From: CAZQGO01 sp964593065
Lineage (GTDB): Bacteria; Oederibacteriota; JAAXVQ01
Length of the DNA: 64,000 nt
Assembly: GCA_964593065.1 (NCBI GenBank)
Contig: CAZQGO010000012.1
Span: 1-64,000 of the forward strand
Direction of reading: 5' to 3'
This document shows positions 24,231-32,153 of this stretch, piece after piece. Under the pieces are notes generated by a model, which was not told the origin of the DNA, searched no databases, and was given only the letters and a program-made list of their open reading frames with translations. Both the position numbers and the translations under genes were made by a program. Every line of letters starts with the position of its first letter. Position 1 is the first letter of the stretch.

Positions 24231-24971
24231 TTAATGCGCTCCTGCGGAGAGACGCTGCGCCAGCGCGAGGGCATTGCGCGCGGCAAACGCGGCTTGATCG
24301 TTGTCGAAATAACAATAGACTTCCAGGTCCTGGCGCGAATACTCGCGGAGTCGGTCCGCCCAGGCGTCGAGGGCTTGGTCCGAGTAGGAGCCCTGATACG
24401 GGCCGCCGGGGCCGTGCAGGCGCACGTAGACCCATGGGGCGGTCCTTTGCAGCGGTGACTGCCTGCCGGCCAGTTCGTAGATGCAAAGCGCGGCGGCATG
24501 CGACTCCAAGAGGCGGAAGATTTCCGGCTCGAACCAGCTGGCGTCGCGGAATTCGAAAGCCCAGCGGAACCCCCGGCGGGGCAGGGCGCGGAGGAAGGTC
24601 CGCAGGCGTTCGGGGTTGGATTTCCAGCGGGGCGGCAATTGGAAGAGCACGGGACCCAGCTTGGGTTTCAGCCGGGACGCGCGCTGGAGGAAAAGACGCA
24701 GGCTGTCTTTTGGCTCCTTCAGCTTTTTCATGTGGGTGATGAAGCGGCTCGCCTTGACGGCGAAGAGAAACCCTGCGGGCACCGCGGCACGCCAGGCGCG
24801 GATCGTGCTCGCCGCGGGCAGGTGATAGAAAAAATTATTGATTTCCACGGTCTGGAAATGGCGGGCATAGTCTTCCAGCCAGCGGCCGGTGGGAAGGTCC
24901 GGGGGATAGAAATTTCCCCGCCAGTGAGGGTAGTGCCAGCCGGAAGTCCCGATGTGGATCAACCCCGCCAT
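24231..24971 (-). CDS. DUF72 family protein (YecE-like)
   Basis: A 246-aa cytoplasmic protein with the TIM-barrel-like pattern of DUF72. It opens GLIHIGTSGWHYPHWRGNFY, the family hallmark, followed by FQTVEINNFFYHLPAASTIR, FAVKASRFITHMKKLK, LGPVLFQLPPRW, FEFRDASWF, YVRLHGP and a final YCYFDNDQAAFAARNAL block. I start at the ATG at 24971; the upstream frame adds 17 unlikely residues. DUF72 proteins are structurally related to AP endonucleases, but their reaction is not established. Neighbours give no clue; it is divergent from the propeller lipoprotein gene. Confidence 0.88.
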   Translation of the reverse strand: MAGLIHIGTSGWHYPHWRGNFYPPDLPTGRWLEDYARHFQTVEINNFFYHLPAASTIRAWRAAVPAGFLFAVKASRFITHMKKLKEPKDSLRLFLQRASRLKPKLGPVLFQLPPRWKSNPERLRTFLRALPRRGFRWAFEFRDASWFEPEIFRLLESHAAALCIYELAGRQSPLQRTAPWVYVRLHGPGGPYQGSYSDQALDAWADRLREYSRQDLEVYCYFDNDQAAFAARNALALAQRLSAGAH

Positions 24972-25188
24972 GCCCTGCGCCCCCCGGACTGGATCCGCGG
25001 CCCCGCCGGCCTCCGGACCCATTGTAATGGATATTTGTATTCAATGCCAGGGAACAGTCGATGAAAACCGCCCGGGCCCTGGCGGGCGGCAGGAAAAGTC
25101 GAGAAATTGCCTTGAAGAATCGGATTAAAATGTAGAGAATAACGGGTATCTGGAAAGGCCGTCATTTTTCCATCAAGGAGGATGCGCC

Positions 25189-26703
25189 ATGGTCAATGCT
25201 AAATGGATCTGCGGGCTCGCCATTCTGGTCGTCGGGATTCCGGCATGCTCCTCGGATACGCATGTCATGGCCCGGGACCGGAAACTGTCGGAGACGCTCG
25301 TGGCCGGACAGATTCCGGCCGCGTCGTACAACTCGACGGTCATGAGTCCCGACAATTCTCGCTGTGCCTATCTCGTCAAGGACGGCGAGAAAGAACGCGT
25401 CGACCTGGATGGCCGCGAGGGAGCCAAATTCGACGAAGTGGCGGTTGCCATTTTCAGCCCCGACAGCCAGCGCGCCATGTTCGGCGCCCGCAAGGGGGAA
25501 AAGTGGCTGGTCGTCCTCGACGGCAAAGCCAGCCGGTTGTACGACGGCATTGCGGCGCTGGCCTTCAGCCCCGACAGCCGTCTGGCCACCTACGTGCCCC
25601 GCAGCGGCAGCCAGCAGATGATGGCGGTCAACGGTCAGGTCGGCCCGAAGTACGACGCCGTTTCTCCCGCCATTTTCACCCCCGACGGCAAGCGCATGGC
25701 CTATCGCGTGAAAAGCGGAGAGAAGTGGGGCGCCGTGATCGACGGTGCCAGGACGCCGTGGTATAACGAACTGGGCATGATCGCGTTCTCTCCGGATAGC
25801 CGGCATATGGCCTACCGGGTCAAGCAGGGCGACCGACAGTACGTCCTGCGCGACGGCAAACCGGAAAAAGCCTACGGACTGGTGGGTGACCCGGTTTTCA
25901 GCCCGGACAGCCAGCGCTTGGCCTACAAGGCCGTGGCCGGGATCGAGGAAAAGGTGGTGGTCAACGGCGAGGAGCTGGCGCCGTTTGACGTGGTGCGCAA
26001 TGCCAGCATCGTGTTTTCTCCCGACAGCCGGCGGGTGGCTTTCGTGGCGCAAAAAGGGAAGCAGTGGCTGGCGGTGGTGGACCAGCAGGCGGGCCAGGGT
26101 TACGAGGACATCGTGGAAGGCAGCCTGGCCTTTTCCCCGGACAGCCAGCGTGTGGTCTACATCGCGCTCTTGCCGCCGAAATTGCCGCACGCCCCCAATC
26201 CCCAGGTCCTGGTCGCGGATGGGCAAGCCAGTGACCCGTGGGACGGGGTGGAAAAGGACAAGGTGGTTTTCAGCCCGGACGGCAAGCGCCTGGCTTACGT
26301 GGCCCAGGTGGAGAAACAGTTCGTCGTGGTGGTGGACGGCAAGAAGAGCGGGAAGTACACCTTCGTCGGCAGGCCCTTGTTCTCTCCGGATAGCCGCCAT
26401 GTGGCCTTTGTGGTGGTGCGGGGGCGAAAACCCGCGGTCGCGGTGGATGGCAAGGTCCGGAGCCGCTACGACGACGCCTGGCCGCCGGTTTTCAGCCCGG
26501 ACAGCAAACACGTGGCCTGGGTGGCGAAGCTGGACAATAAAATGTTCGCGGTCATGGATTTCAAGGAGAGCCCGCGTTATTTTGACATCGTGGGCGGCAA
26601 AGTCCATTTCACGGCTTCCGGCACCCTGGCCTATCTGGGCGCGAAGGGTGACAATGAAAAGGGTTACGAGATCTACGAGGTGGAGGAGAAGTATTCCAAG
26701 TAA
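25189..26703 (+). CDS. Lipoprotein of twelve ~40-residue TolB/WD40-like repeats
   Basis: A 504-aa exported protein with a lipobox-like VVGIPAC (Cys20). After it come twelve repeats of about 40 residues. Each carries a FSPDSxRxAY-type turn followed by a VVVDGK-type strand, for example FSPDSRHMAYRVKQGD, FSPDSQRLAYKAVAG and FSPDGKRLAYVAQVEK. The last repeat is degenerate (FTASGTLAYLGAKG). The pattern is that of TolB/PD40-type beta-propellers, but twelve blades' worth would need two propellers or a larger closed ring. It starts with a strong AAGGAGG. The role is unknown; propellers of this type usually bind proteins or glycans in the periplasm. Confidence 0.8.
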   Translation: MVNAKWICGLAILVVGIPACSSDTHVMARDRKLSETLVAGQIPAASYNSTVMSPDNSRCAYLVKDGEKERVDLDGREGAKFDEVAVAIFSPDSQRAMFGARKGEKWLVVLDGKASRLYDGIAALAFSPDSRLATYVPRSGSQQMMAVNGQVGPKYDAVSPAIFTPDGKRMAYRVKSGEKWGAVIDGARTPWYNELGMIAFSPDSRHMAYRVKQGDRQYVLRDGKPEKAYGLVGDPVFSPDSQRLAYKAVAGIEEKVVVNGEELAPFDVVRNASIVFSPDSRRVAFVAQKGKQWLAVVDQQAGQGYEDIVEGSLAFSPDSQRVVYIALLPPKLPHAPNPQVLVADGQASDPWDGVEKDKVVFSPDGKRLAYVAQVEKQFVVVVDGKKSGKYTFVGRPLFSPDSRHVAFVVVRGRKPAVAVDGKVRSRYDDAWPPVFSPDSKHVAWVAKLDNKMFAVMDFKESPRYFDIVGGKVHFTASGTLAYLGAKGDNEKGYEIYEVEEKYSK

Positions 26704-26812
26704 GTCCCGGCTGGGATTCGTCCGATCCCGGCCCCGGGGGAACCGGGCGCCGGGAGGAAAACAACGCGCCGAAAACACGCGGTTGCCGAGGGAGTGAGGC
26801 AGGCAATTTACA

Positions 26813-27670
26813 TTGGAAGCGCCGTCCGTTCAATCGCTGATTCAACAACGTGTTTCCTGGCGAAAATACCTGCCCGAGCCGTTGACGCCCGCAACCCGAA
26901 ATGCCGTCCGTGATATCCTCGCGGAGCTGCCCGCCACCCCGTTTCCGGCGAGTCTGCGCTTTCACTTGTTGGAGCGCCAGCCGGGTGTTCCCGTGAAAAT
27001 CGGCACCTATGGCACCATTTCCGGAGCGCCCGCCTTTCTCATCGGAACCGTTAAAAAAGGCGAGTTCGACCTGGAAAGTTTCGCCTTCGCCCTGGAGTCC
27101 CTGATCCTGCGCCTGACCGGTTTAGGGCTGGGAACCTGCTGGCTGGGAGGCTTTTTTCAACGCGGGGACTTTGCGCGGCACATCGGCGCGCGGCCCGACG
27201 AACGCCTGCCGGCGATCACGCCGGTGGGATATCCACCCCCGCGTCGAGGCGTGCGGGACAGCCTGGCCCGCGGCGGCGCCCGCTCCAAGTGGCGCCGGCC
27301 CTGGTCCGAGCTGTTCTTCCTGGGAGATTGGGCCACCCCGCTCGCCTTGGGCTCCGCCGGACCCTACGGCCGGGTTCTGGAGATGGTCCGCTTGGGACCT
27401 TCCGCTTCCAACCGGCAACCGTGGCGGATCCTGAAAGACCCGGATCGGCCCTGCTTCCACCTTTTTCTGAAGCGCAATCCCCTCTACGGGAAACTCGGCA
27501 GGGTTGTGCTGGGAGCGGAGGATCTGCAGCGTTTGGACATGGGAATTGCCATGAGCCACTTCGAATTGTCGGCCCGCGAAATCGGGCTGGCGGGGGCCTG
27601 GCGGGAGCAAGCGCCGGCCCTGTCGTTGCCGGAATCCACGGAGTACGTGGCCACCTGGATCGGGGCATGA
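26813..27670 (+). CDS. Nitroreductase-family protein (two-domain type)
   Basis: A 285-aa FMN-dependent oxidoreductase-like protein. The first available start is TTG at 26813; an upstream in-frame stop at 26795 rules out longer versions, and no good ribosome site is seen, so the start is uncertain. The N-terminal part has SLIQQRVSWRKYLPEPLTP and LTGLGLGTCWLGGFFQRG; the C-terminal part carries RLGPSASNRQPWRILKDP, the second flavin-contact block. This double arrangement matches the putative TM nitroreductase type. Its substrate is unknown. The ClC transporter gene starts 51 bp downstream. Confidence 0.78.
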   Translation: MEAPSVQSLIQQRVSWRKYLPEPLTPATRNAVRDILAELPATPFPASLRFHLLERQPGVPVKIGTYGTISGAPAFLIGTVKKGEFDLESFAFALESLILRLTGLGLGTCWLGGFFQRGDFARHIGARPDERLPAITPVGYPPPRRGVRDSLARGGARSKWRRPWSELFFLGDWATPLALGSAGPYGRVLEMVRLGPSASNRQPWRILKDPDRPCFHLFLKRNPLYGKLGRVVLGAEDLQRLDMGIAMSHFELSAREIGLAGAWREQAPALSLPESTEYVATWIGA

Positions 27671-27721
27671 CGCCCGGGGAATCCGGCGGCGGACCGGCGT
27701 GGATTGGAAAAGGAGTCCCAC

Positions 27722-29563
27722 GTGTACCAGGAAATCATCTTTCGCTTTAAGAATTTTCTCCAGCGCCTCGAAATCAACGTCATCGGCAAATGGATCTTAT
27801 ATGGGTTGCTGATCGGAGTGGTCGGCGGGTTGGGGGCTTGGCTGTTCATGCTGTTCCTGAAACTGTCCAACGGCCTCTTTACCGATGGCCTGCTGTTTCA
27901 TTTGGCCCCGAACGCCCGGGCGCTGTCCGGCCACTACCAGTCGCTGTTCGGCAACCGCGGCTGGTGGCTCATTCCCCTGATCCCGGCCCTCGGGGGTCTC
28001 ATTTCCGGGATTCTTGTTTACGTCTGGGCGCCGGAAGCGGAAGGACATGGAACGGACAGCGTGATTCAAAGCTTTCACCGCGGACGCGGCGTCATCCGTA
28101 CGCGCGTGCCGTTCATCAAAACCCTGGCTTCGGCGGCGATCATCGGCAGCGGCGGCTCCGCCGGCCGCGAGGGTCCCATCGCCCAAATCGGGGCAGGATT
28201 TGGCTCTTTCCTGGGCAGGATGTTGAAAGTCACGGTCAAGGACCGGCGCCTGATGGTCGTGGCCGGGGCCGCGGCCGGCATCTCGGCCATCTTCCAGGCC
28301 CCGCTGGGCGGAGCCATTTTCGCCACGGAGGTATTGTACCGCAATCACGAGTTGGAGACCGAGGCGCTGATTCCCGGGGTGATTTCCTCGCTGTCGGCCT
28401 ACTCGCTGTACACGCTTCTGGTCGGAAGGGAAAGGCTTTTTTCCATTCCGGCCCTGGAATTCGACAAGGCCGAACAGCTCCTGACCTATACCATTCTCGG
28501 CTTCCTGTGCGTCGCGGTCGGCATCCTTTACATCCGCTTTTTCTACGGACTGCGGGATCAATTCTTCAAGCCGCTGCGCCTCCCGGCCTGGTCCAAACCC
28601 GCCCTCGGGGGACTGTTGCTGGGAATTCTGGCCGTTTTTCTGCCGCAAGTGTGGGGCGGCGGCTACCAGGTCATCCAGCAGGCCATGGACAACCGCCTGA
28701 CTTGGGTGCTCATGTTCCTGCTGGTCTTCGGCAAAATATTCGCCACTTCCTGCACCATCAGCTCGGGCGGATCCGGCGGCGTTTTCGCGCCCTCTCTCTT
28801 TATCGGCGGGATGCTGGGCGGTTCCATGGTCCTGGTGCTGGGCAAGCTGCTGCCCGCGCACTACATTCCGGAGCCTGCGGCCATGGTGGTGGTGGGCATG
28901 GGAGGGTTCTTCGCCGGAGTGGCCAAGGTGCCGATCGCGAGCATCATCATGGTCTCGGAAATGACCGGCGGGTACGAATTGCTGGTGCCCATGATGCTGG
29001 TTTCGACCATCTCGGTCCTGTTCACCCGGCATTTCAGCCTGTATGAAAAACAGGCCCTGAGCACCATTGATTCTCCGGCCCACCGCGGCGATTTCATCGC
29101 GGACCTGCTGGAGGGCCTGTCCACCCGGGATACGCTGGCTCTCTCGCTCAAACCGCTGGTCGTCCGGCCGGTCACGCCCTTGGCGAAGCTGCTCAAGATT
29201 TTCGGCCAGCAAAAACAGAACGTCCTGCCGGTCGTGGACCAGGAGAACGTGGTCACGGGCATGATTTATTTCAGCGAGCTCCGCGAGGTCCTGTTCGAAG
29301 GCGAGCTGAACCCGAACCTGGTCATCGCAGCGGACATCTCCCGTTTTGATTTCCCGTACGTCACGCCGGATGAAAACCTCCACGAGGCCATCACCAAATT
29401 CGCCCGGCATGGGATCGACGAGCTGCCGGTCCTTGATCCCGCCAGCAACCGTCTTCTGGGAATCCTGACGAAGCATGAGGTGATTCTGACCTATAACCGG
29501 AAGCTGGAGGAAATGAAGGCCAGCGAGGCCCGCGTCGTCTCAAAAGGCGGCGGTTTTCTTTAG
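27722..29563 (+). CDS. ClC-type chloride channel/antiporter with C-terminal CBS pair
   Basis: A 613-aa inner-membrane protein starting at GTG 27722, 6 nt after AAGGAG. Family motifs: GSGGSAGREGPIAQIGAG with the gating Glu at residue 150, SAIFQAPLGGAIFATEVLY, and SSGGSGGVFAPSLFIGGMLG. About eighteen helical segments precede a cytoplasmic tail from residue ~450 with two CBS domains (LVVRPVTPLAKLLKIFG, NVLPVVDQENVVTGM and YVTPDENLHEAITKFA). The gating Glu suggests Cl-/H+ exchange or gated channel activity; CBS pairs bind adenine nucleotides. Chloride selectivity is assumed. Confidence 0.92.
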   Translation: MYQEIIFRFKNFLQRLEINVIGKWILYGLLIGVVGGLGAWLFMLFLKLSNGLFTDGLLFHLAPNARALSGHYQSLFGNRGWWLIPLIPALGGLISGILVYVWAPEAEGHGTDSVIQSFHRGRGVIRTRVPFIKTLASAAIIGSGGSAGREGPIAQIGAGFGSFLGRMLKVTVKDRRLMVVAGAAAGISAIFQAPLGGAIFATEVLYRNHELETEALIPGVISSLSAYSLYTLLVGRERLFSIPALEFDKAEQLLTYTILGFLCVAVGILYIRFFYGLRDQFFKPLRLPAWSKPALGGLLLGILAVFLPQVWGGGYQVIQQAMDNRLTWVLMFLLVFGKIFATSCTISSGGSGGVFAPSLFIGGMLGGSMVLVLGKLLPAHYIPEPAAMVVVGMGGFFAGVAKVPIASIIMVSEMTGGYELLVPMMLVSTISVLFTRHFSLYEKQALSTIDSPAHRGDFIADLLEGLSTRDTLALSLKPLVVRPVTPLAKLLKIFGQQKQNVLPVVDQENVVTGMIYFSELREVLFEGELNPNLVIAADISRFDFPYVTPDENLHEAITKFARHGIDELPVLDPASNRLLGILTKHEVILTYNRKLEEMKASEARVVSKGGGFL

Positions 29564-29579
29564 ACCGCCGGGCGGACGG

Positions 29580-30329
29580 CTACAAGGTGGGCAATTCGGG
29601 GTTGGGATATTCGCGCACGTAAAAATCCACCAGGGTGATGGTGTTCACCCGGCGTTGGGCGTCAATGCCCTGATATTGCACCGGCAGGCGCTCGTCCAAG
29701 CTGTACCAGAAATGATAGGTATGCGGCCAGAAACGCGCCAGGCTGCCGTCGGCAATCCCCAGTTCATAGCGAGTGGTGGCATAGTTCTGCCCCAGGACTT
29801 CCACGCTTTCCTGGCCCTGATCCTTCAGGTACATTCTTACGGGTCCCACCAGTTGGCTGATCAGGAAGCGCAGGAAGGAATCGTCGATGTGGCTGAGATT
29901 GCTTTGGATGAGGTAAAAGTTGATTTTACCCCCGGGCGGAGGATAGAGCCGCGAAAAGAGATAGAGCAGGGAGCCGTTGTTGTCGTAGGTGTTTTCCGCC
30001 GACCGGTAGCAGACATTGATCAGGCCCGTGAGCGTCACGGTGTGTTTCAGATAGTCGTATTCGACCCTGGCGGTCTGGCGGCCCTCGGCGTCGATATACA
30101 CGACGCGCGCCAGGCGGGTCGGCTCGGAAAAAAACGAAATTTCCTTTTCCCCGAACTCGTTGCAATAGACGATGTGGATGCCGTCCTCGCGATATTCCAC
30201 GGTCATGGTGATCGGCAAATGCGATTTTTCCACCTGGATGTCAAAAATATAGGTTTCGATTTTCACGGGCCGGGCGCTGACGGGAAGCGCCAGGCAGAAA
30301 AGCAATCCTAGCACAAATGGTCTGTTCAC
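29580..30329 (-). CDS. DUF3108-like exported protein
   Basis: A 249-aa protein from a GTG at 30329 with AAGGGAG upstream. The first 21 residues form a signal peptide (NRPFVLGLLFCLALPVSA). The mature part is beta-rich, with long strands such as ETYIFDIQVEKSHLPITMTV and RVEYDYLKHTVTLTGLINV, and a final block with HTYHFWYSLDERLPVQYQGI followed by VNTITLVDFYV. This layout resembles DUF3108 periplasmic proteins, which often lie near nucleotide- or cell-wall-related genes. The match is by overall pattern only. Its start overlaps 13 bp of the divergent mutY frame. Confidence 0.65.
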   Translation of the reverse strand: MNRPFVLGLLFCLALPVSARPVKIETYIFDIQVEKSHLPITMTVEYREDGIHIVYCNEFGEKEISFFSEPTRLARVVYIDAEGRQTARVEYDYLKHTVTLTGLINVCYRSAENTYDNNGSLLYLFSRLYPPPGGKINFYLIQSNLSHIDDSFLRFLISQLVGPVRMYLKDQGQESVEVLGQNYATTRYELGIADGSLARFWPHTYHFWYSLDERLPVQYQGIDAQRRVNTITLVDFYVREYPNPELPTL

Positions 30330-31543
30330 GGAAACTCCCTTCACGCCTGCGAGACCAGCGGCGCCGGCCGGGGCTTGACCCGGAACCATCTGCCAGCCAT
30401 CCCATTGTAAACGATCGGGCGGATCTGCGCGAAAGAAATAATTCCCCCCGAAAAATACCCGGGCGGGTTCCGCCGGGCCTCCGGAGGACTTTCCGGCGCC
30501 GCCTGCTCGCCTGGTACCGCCGTCATGCCCGGGTCCTGCCGTGGCGGGGTGCGCGGGACCCCTACCGCATCTGGGTGTCGGAGATCATGTTGCAGCAAAC
30601 CCGCGTGGACGCCGTGCGTCCCTATTACCGGCGGTTTCTCAAGGCCTTCCCCACGGTGCGCCGCCTTGCGGCCGCCCCGCTGGATCGGGTGCTCAAACTC
30701 TGGGAGGGGCTGGGATATTACGCCCGCGCGCGGAACCTGCGCGCCGCCGCCCGCAGGCTGACGGGCCCGGCCGGCGCTTGGCCGCGCACGGCCGAGGCTT
30801 GGGGGCGCCTGCCCGGCGTGGGGCGCTACACGGCCGGGGCCATCGCCAGCATCGCGCTGGGCGAGCGCACGCCGGTGGTGGATGGCAACGTGCGGCGGGT
30901 TTTGGCGAGGTTTTTTCTGCTGCGCGGCGATCCGGGCCGGCGGGAAACGGTTGCGCGCCTGTGGGCTCTGGCCGGCGAACTCGTGCCGCGGCGGCGGCCG
31001 GGAAGGTTCAACCAAGCGCTGATGGAACTGGGTGCGCGGGTGTGTCTCCCGCGGAACCCGGACTGTCCGCGCTGTCCGCTGCGCAACGCCTGCGCGGCGC
31101 GCGCGCAAGGCCTTCAGGCCAGCGTCCCCGGGAAGAAACCGCGCGGTCCCCTGCCGCATCACCGCGTTGCGGTGGCGGTCATTTCCCGCGCCGGCCGGGT
31201 CCTGATCGGGCGCCGGCCGGAGCGGGGGCTGCTCGGCGGCCTGTGGGAATTCCCCGGCGGCCGCCTGGAAGCCGGGGAAACCCCGGAGCGAGCCTTGGTG
31301 CGCGGGGTGCGGGCCGAACTGGGGGTGAGCCTTGCCGTGGGGAGTTTGCTGGCCCGGGTGCGCCACGCCTACACGCATTTTTCCATCGAGATGTCCGCGT
31401 ACGACTGCCGCGTGGCGGCGGGGGAGCCCCGTCCCCGCGTCCACACCGCACTGCGCTGGGTCAGCCGGAGGGAACTAAGGCGCTATGCGTTCCCGGGCGC
31501 CAACCGAAAAATCCTGGCCGCCCTGCGGTCCCCCGGCCCGTGA
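30317..31543 (+). CDS. mutY: Adenine DNA glycosylase
   Basis: Removes adenine mispaired with 8-oxoguanine. Key features: helix-hairpin-helix region with RLPGVGRYTAGAIASIALGE and the catalytic Asp in VVDGNVRRVLARFF; the Glu in SEIMLQQTRVDAV; the 4Fe-4S loop C-x6-C-x2-C-x5-C (CLPRNPDCPRCPLRNAC); and the C-terminal NUDIX-like domain (GLLGGLWEFPGGRLEAGE) that reads 8-oxoG. The first in-frame ATG adds about 50 residues before LLAWYRRHARVLPWRG, longer than usual, and overlaps the divergent gene. The only other in-frame candidates are TTG and CTG codons, so the true start is unresolved. Confidence 0.93.
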   Translation: MVCSRKLPSRLRDQRRRPGLDPEPSASHPIVNDRADLRERNNSPRKIPGRVPPGLRRTFRRRLLAWYRRHARVLPWRGARDPYRIWVSEIMLQQTRVDAVRPYYRRFLKAFPTVRRLAAAPLDRVLKLWEGLGYYARARNLRAAARRLTGPAGAWPRTAEAWGRLPGVGRYTAGAIASIALGERTPVVDGNVRRVLARFFLLRGDPGRRETVARLWALAGELVPRRRPGRFNQALMELGARVCLPRNPDCPRCPLRNACAARAQGLQASVPGKKPRGPLPHHRVAVAVISRAGRVLIGRRPERGLLGGLWEFPGGRLEAGETPERALVRGVRAELGVSLAVGSLLARVRHAYTHFSIEMSAYDCRVAAGEPRPRVHTALRWVSRRELRRYAFPGANRKILAALRSPGP

Positions 31544-31545
31544 CG

Positions 31546-32022
31546 TCACGGCGCCGCGATTTTTTTGCCCAGTTCCGTCAAGCGGATGTAATGGTTGATC
31601 TCTTCCTGGAGGATGCGGCGGATCTGCGGAGCGATGGCGGCGGGCATGAAGTTCCTGATTTCCTCGTAAAACAGGATGGAGTCCGACTCGCGCTGAATCG
31701 CGAAACGGATGGCGGCCACCGGGGCTTTGAGCTGGGACAATTGCGCCTGCAATTCCGGGGCATTGAAAACCGCCTGGTCCATGTGTGCGCGCAGGAAGGC
31801 GAAATATTCGCCCGCTGCATCCGGGGGCGGGTCGCCCGCGGCCAGCCCGGAGGCGAGGAGTTCCTCGAAGGTCTGCTTGTGCTTGATTTCCTCGTCGGCC
31901 AGGTATTCCCACAATGCCCGGACATCCTCGCGTTCGGCCTGTCTGCCGGCGGCGCGGTAGAACTTTTCCCCGTTTTCCTCGATCCGGACCGCGAATTCCA
32001 AAAATTCCCGCAGTTTGCCCAT
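31546..32022 (-). CDS. Ferritin-like (rubrerythrin-type) diiron protein
   Basis: A 158-aa four-helix protein. Metal ligands are seen as ENGEKFY in helix 1, ADEEIKHKQTF in helix 2 (ExxH), RESDSILFYEEI in helix 3 and QEEINHYIRL in helix 4 (ExxH), the spacing of rubrerythrin/ferritin-like diiron domains. There is no rubredoxin domain. Such proteins reduce peroxide or handle iron. ATG at 32022 has AAGGAG upstream. A palindrome overlapping its -10 (32066-32078) hints at redox or metal-responsive control. Two base pairs separate its end from mutY. Confidence 0.85.
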   Translation of the reverse strand: MGKLREFLEFAVRIEENGEKFYRAAGRQAEREDVRALWEYLADEEIKHKQTFEELLASGLAAGDPPPDAAGEYFAFLRAHMDQAVFNAPELQAQLSQLKAPVAAIRFAIQRESDSILFYEEIRNFMPAAIAPQIRRILQEEINHYIRLTELGKKIAAP

Positions 32023-32065
32023 GAACCGCTCCTTGCGCCAGGTTTTCCTGATCGGCCTGAAAGCG

Positions 32066-32098
32066 TGTTATTATAACAGGGAAGGGAAAACCCGGTAA
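32066..32098 (-). promoter_or_regulatory. Promoter and 13-bp palindrome before the ferritin-like gene
   Basis: On the minus strand TTACCG (complement 32093-32098) and a perfect TATAAT (complement 32070-32075) are 17 bp apart. The palindrome TGTTATTATAACA at 32066-32078 covers the -10. Its look is near that of PerR/Fur-type boxes, which is an inference from appearance only. Confidence 0.5.
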
Positions 32099-32153
32099 TA
32101 AAAACATGGCCGTTCCCAGGCACCCTGGCCGGTCCGGCGGAAAAACGCTTACG

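Noticed and set aside
25105..25135. Promoter before the propeller lipoprotein gene
   Set aside because: TTGCCT or TTGAAG with TAAAAT give spacers of 13-15 bp, too short for a confident call.
25440..26520. Repeated 20-bp words as a possible CRISPR or satellite array
   Set aside because: Repeats keep the reading frame and encode the protein repeat; spacing and variation fit coding duplication.
25162..26778. Minus-strand frame of 538 codons with periodic pattern
   Set aside because: The periodicity only mirrors the repeats of the propeller gene on the plus strand.
27797..29476. Minus-strand frame of 559 codons
   Set aside because: Antisense to the ClC transporter; no motif or ribosome site.
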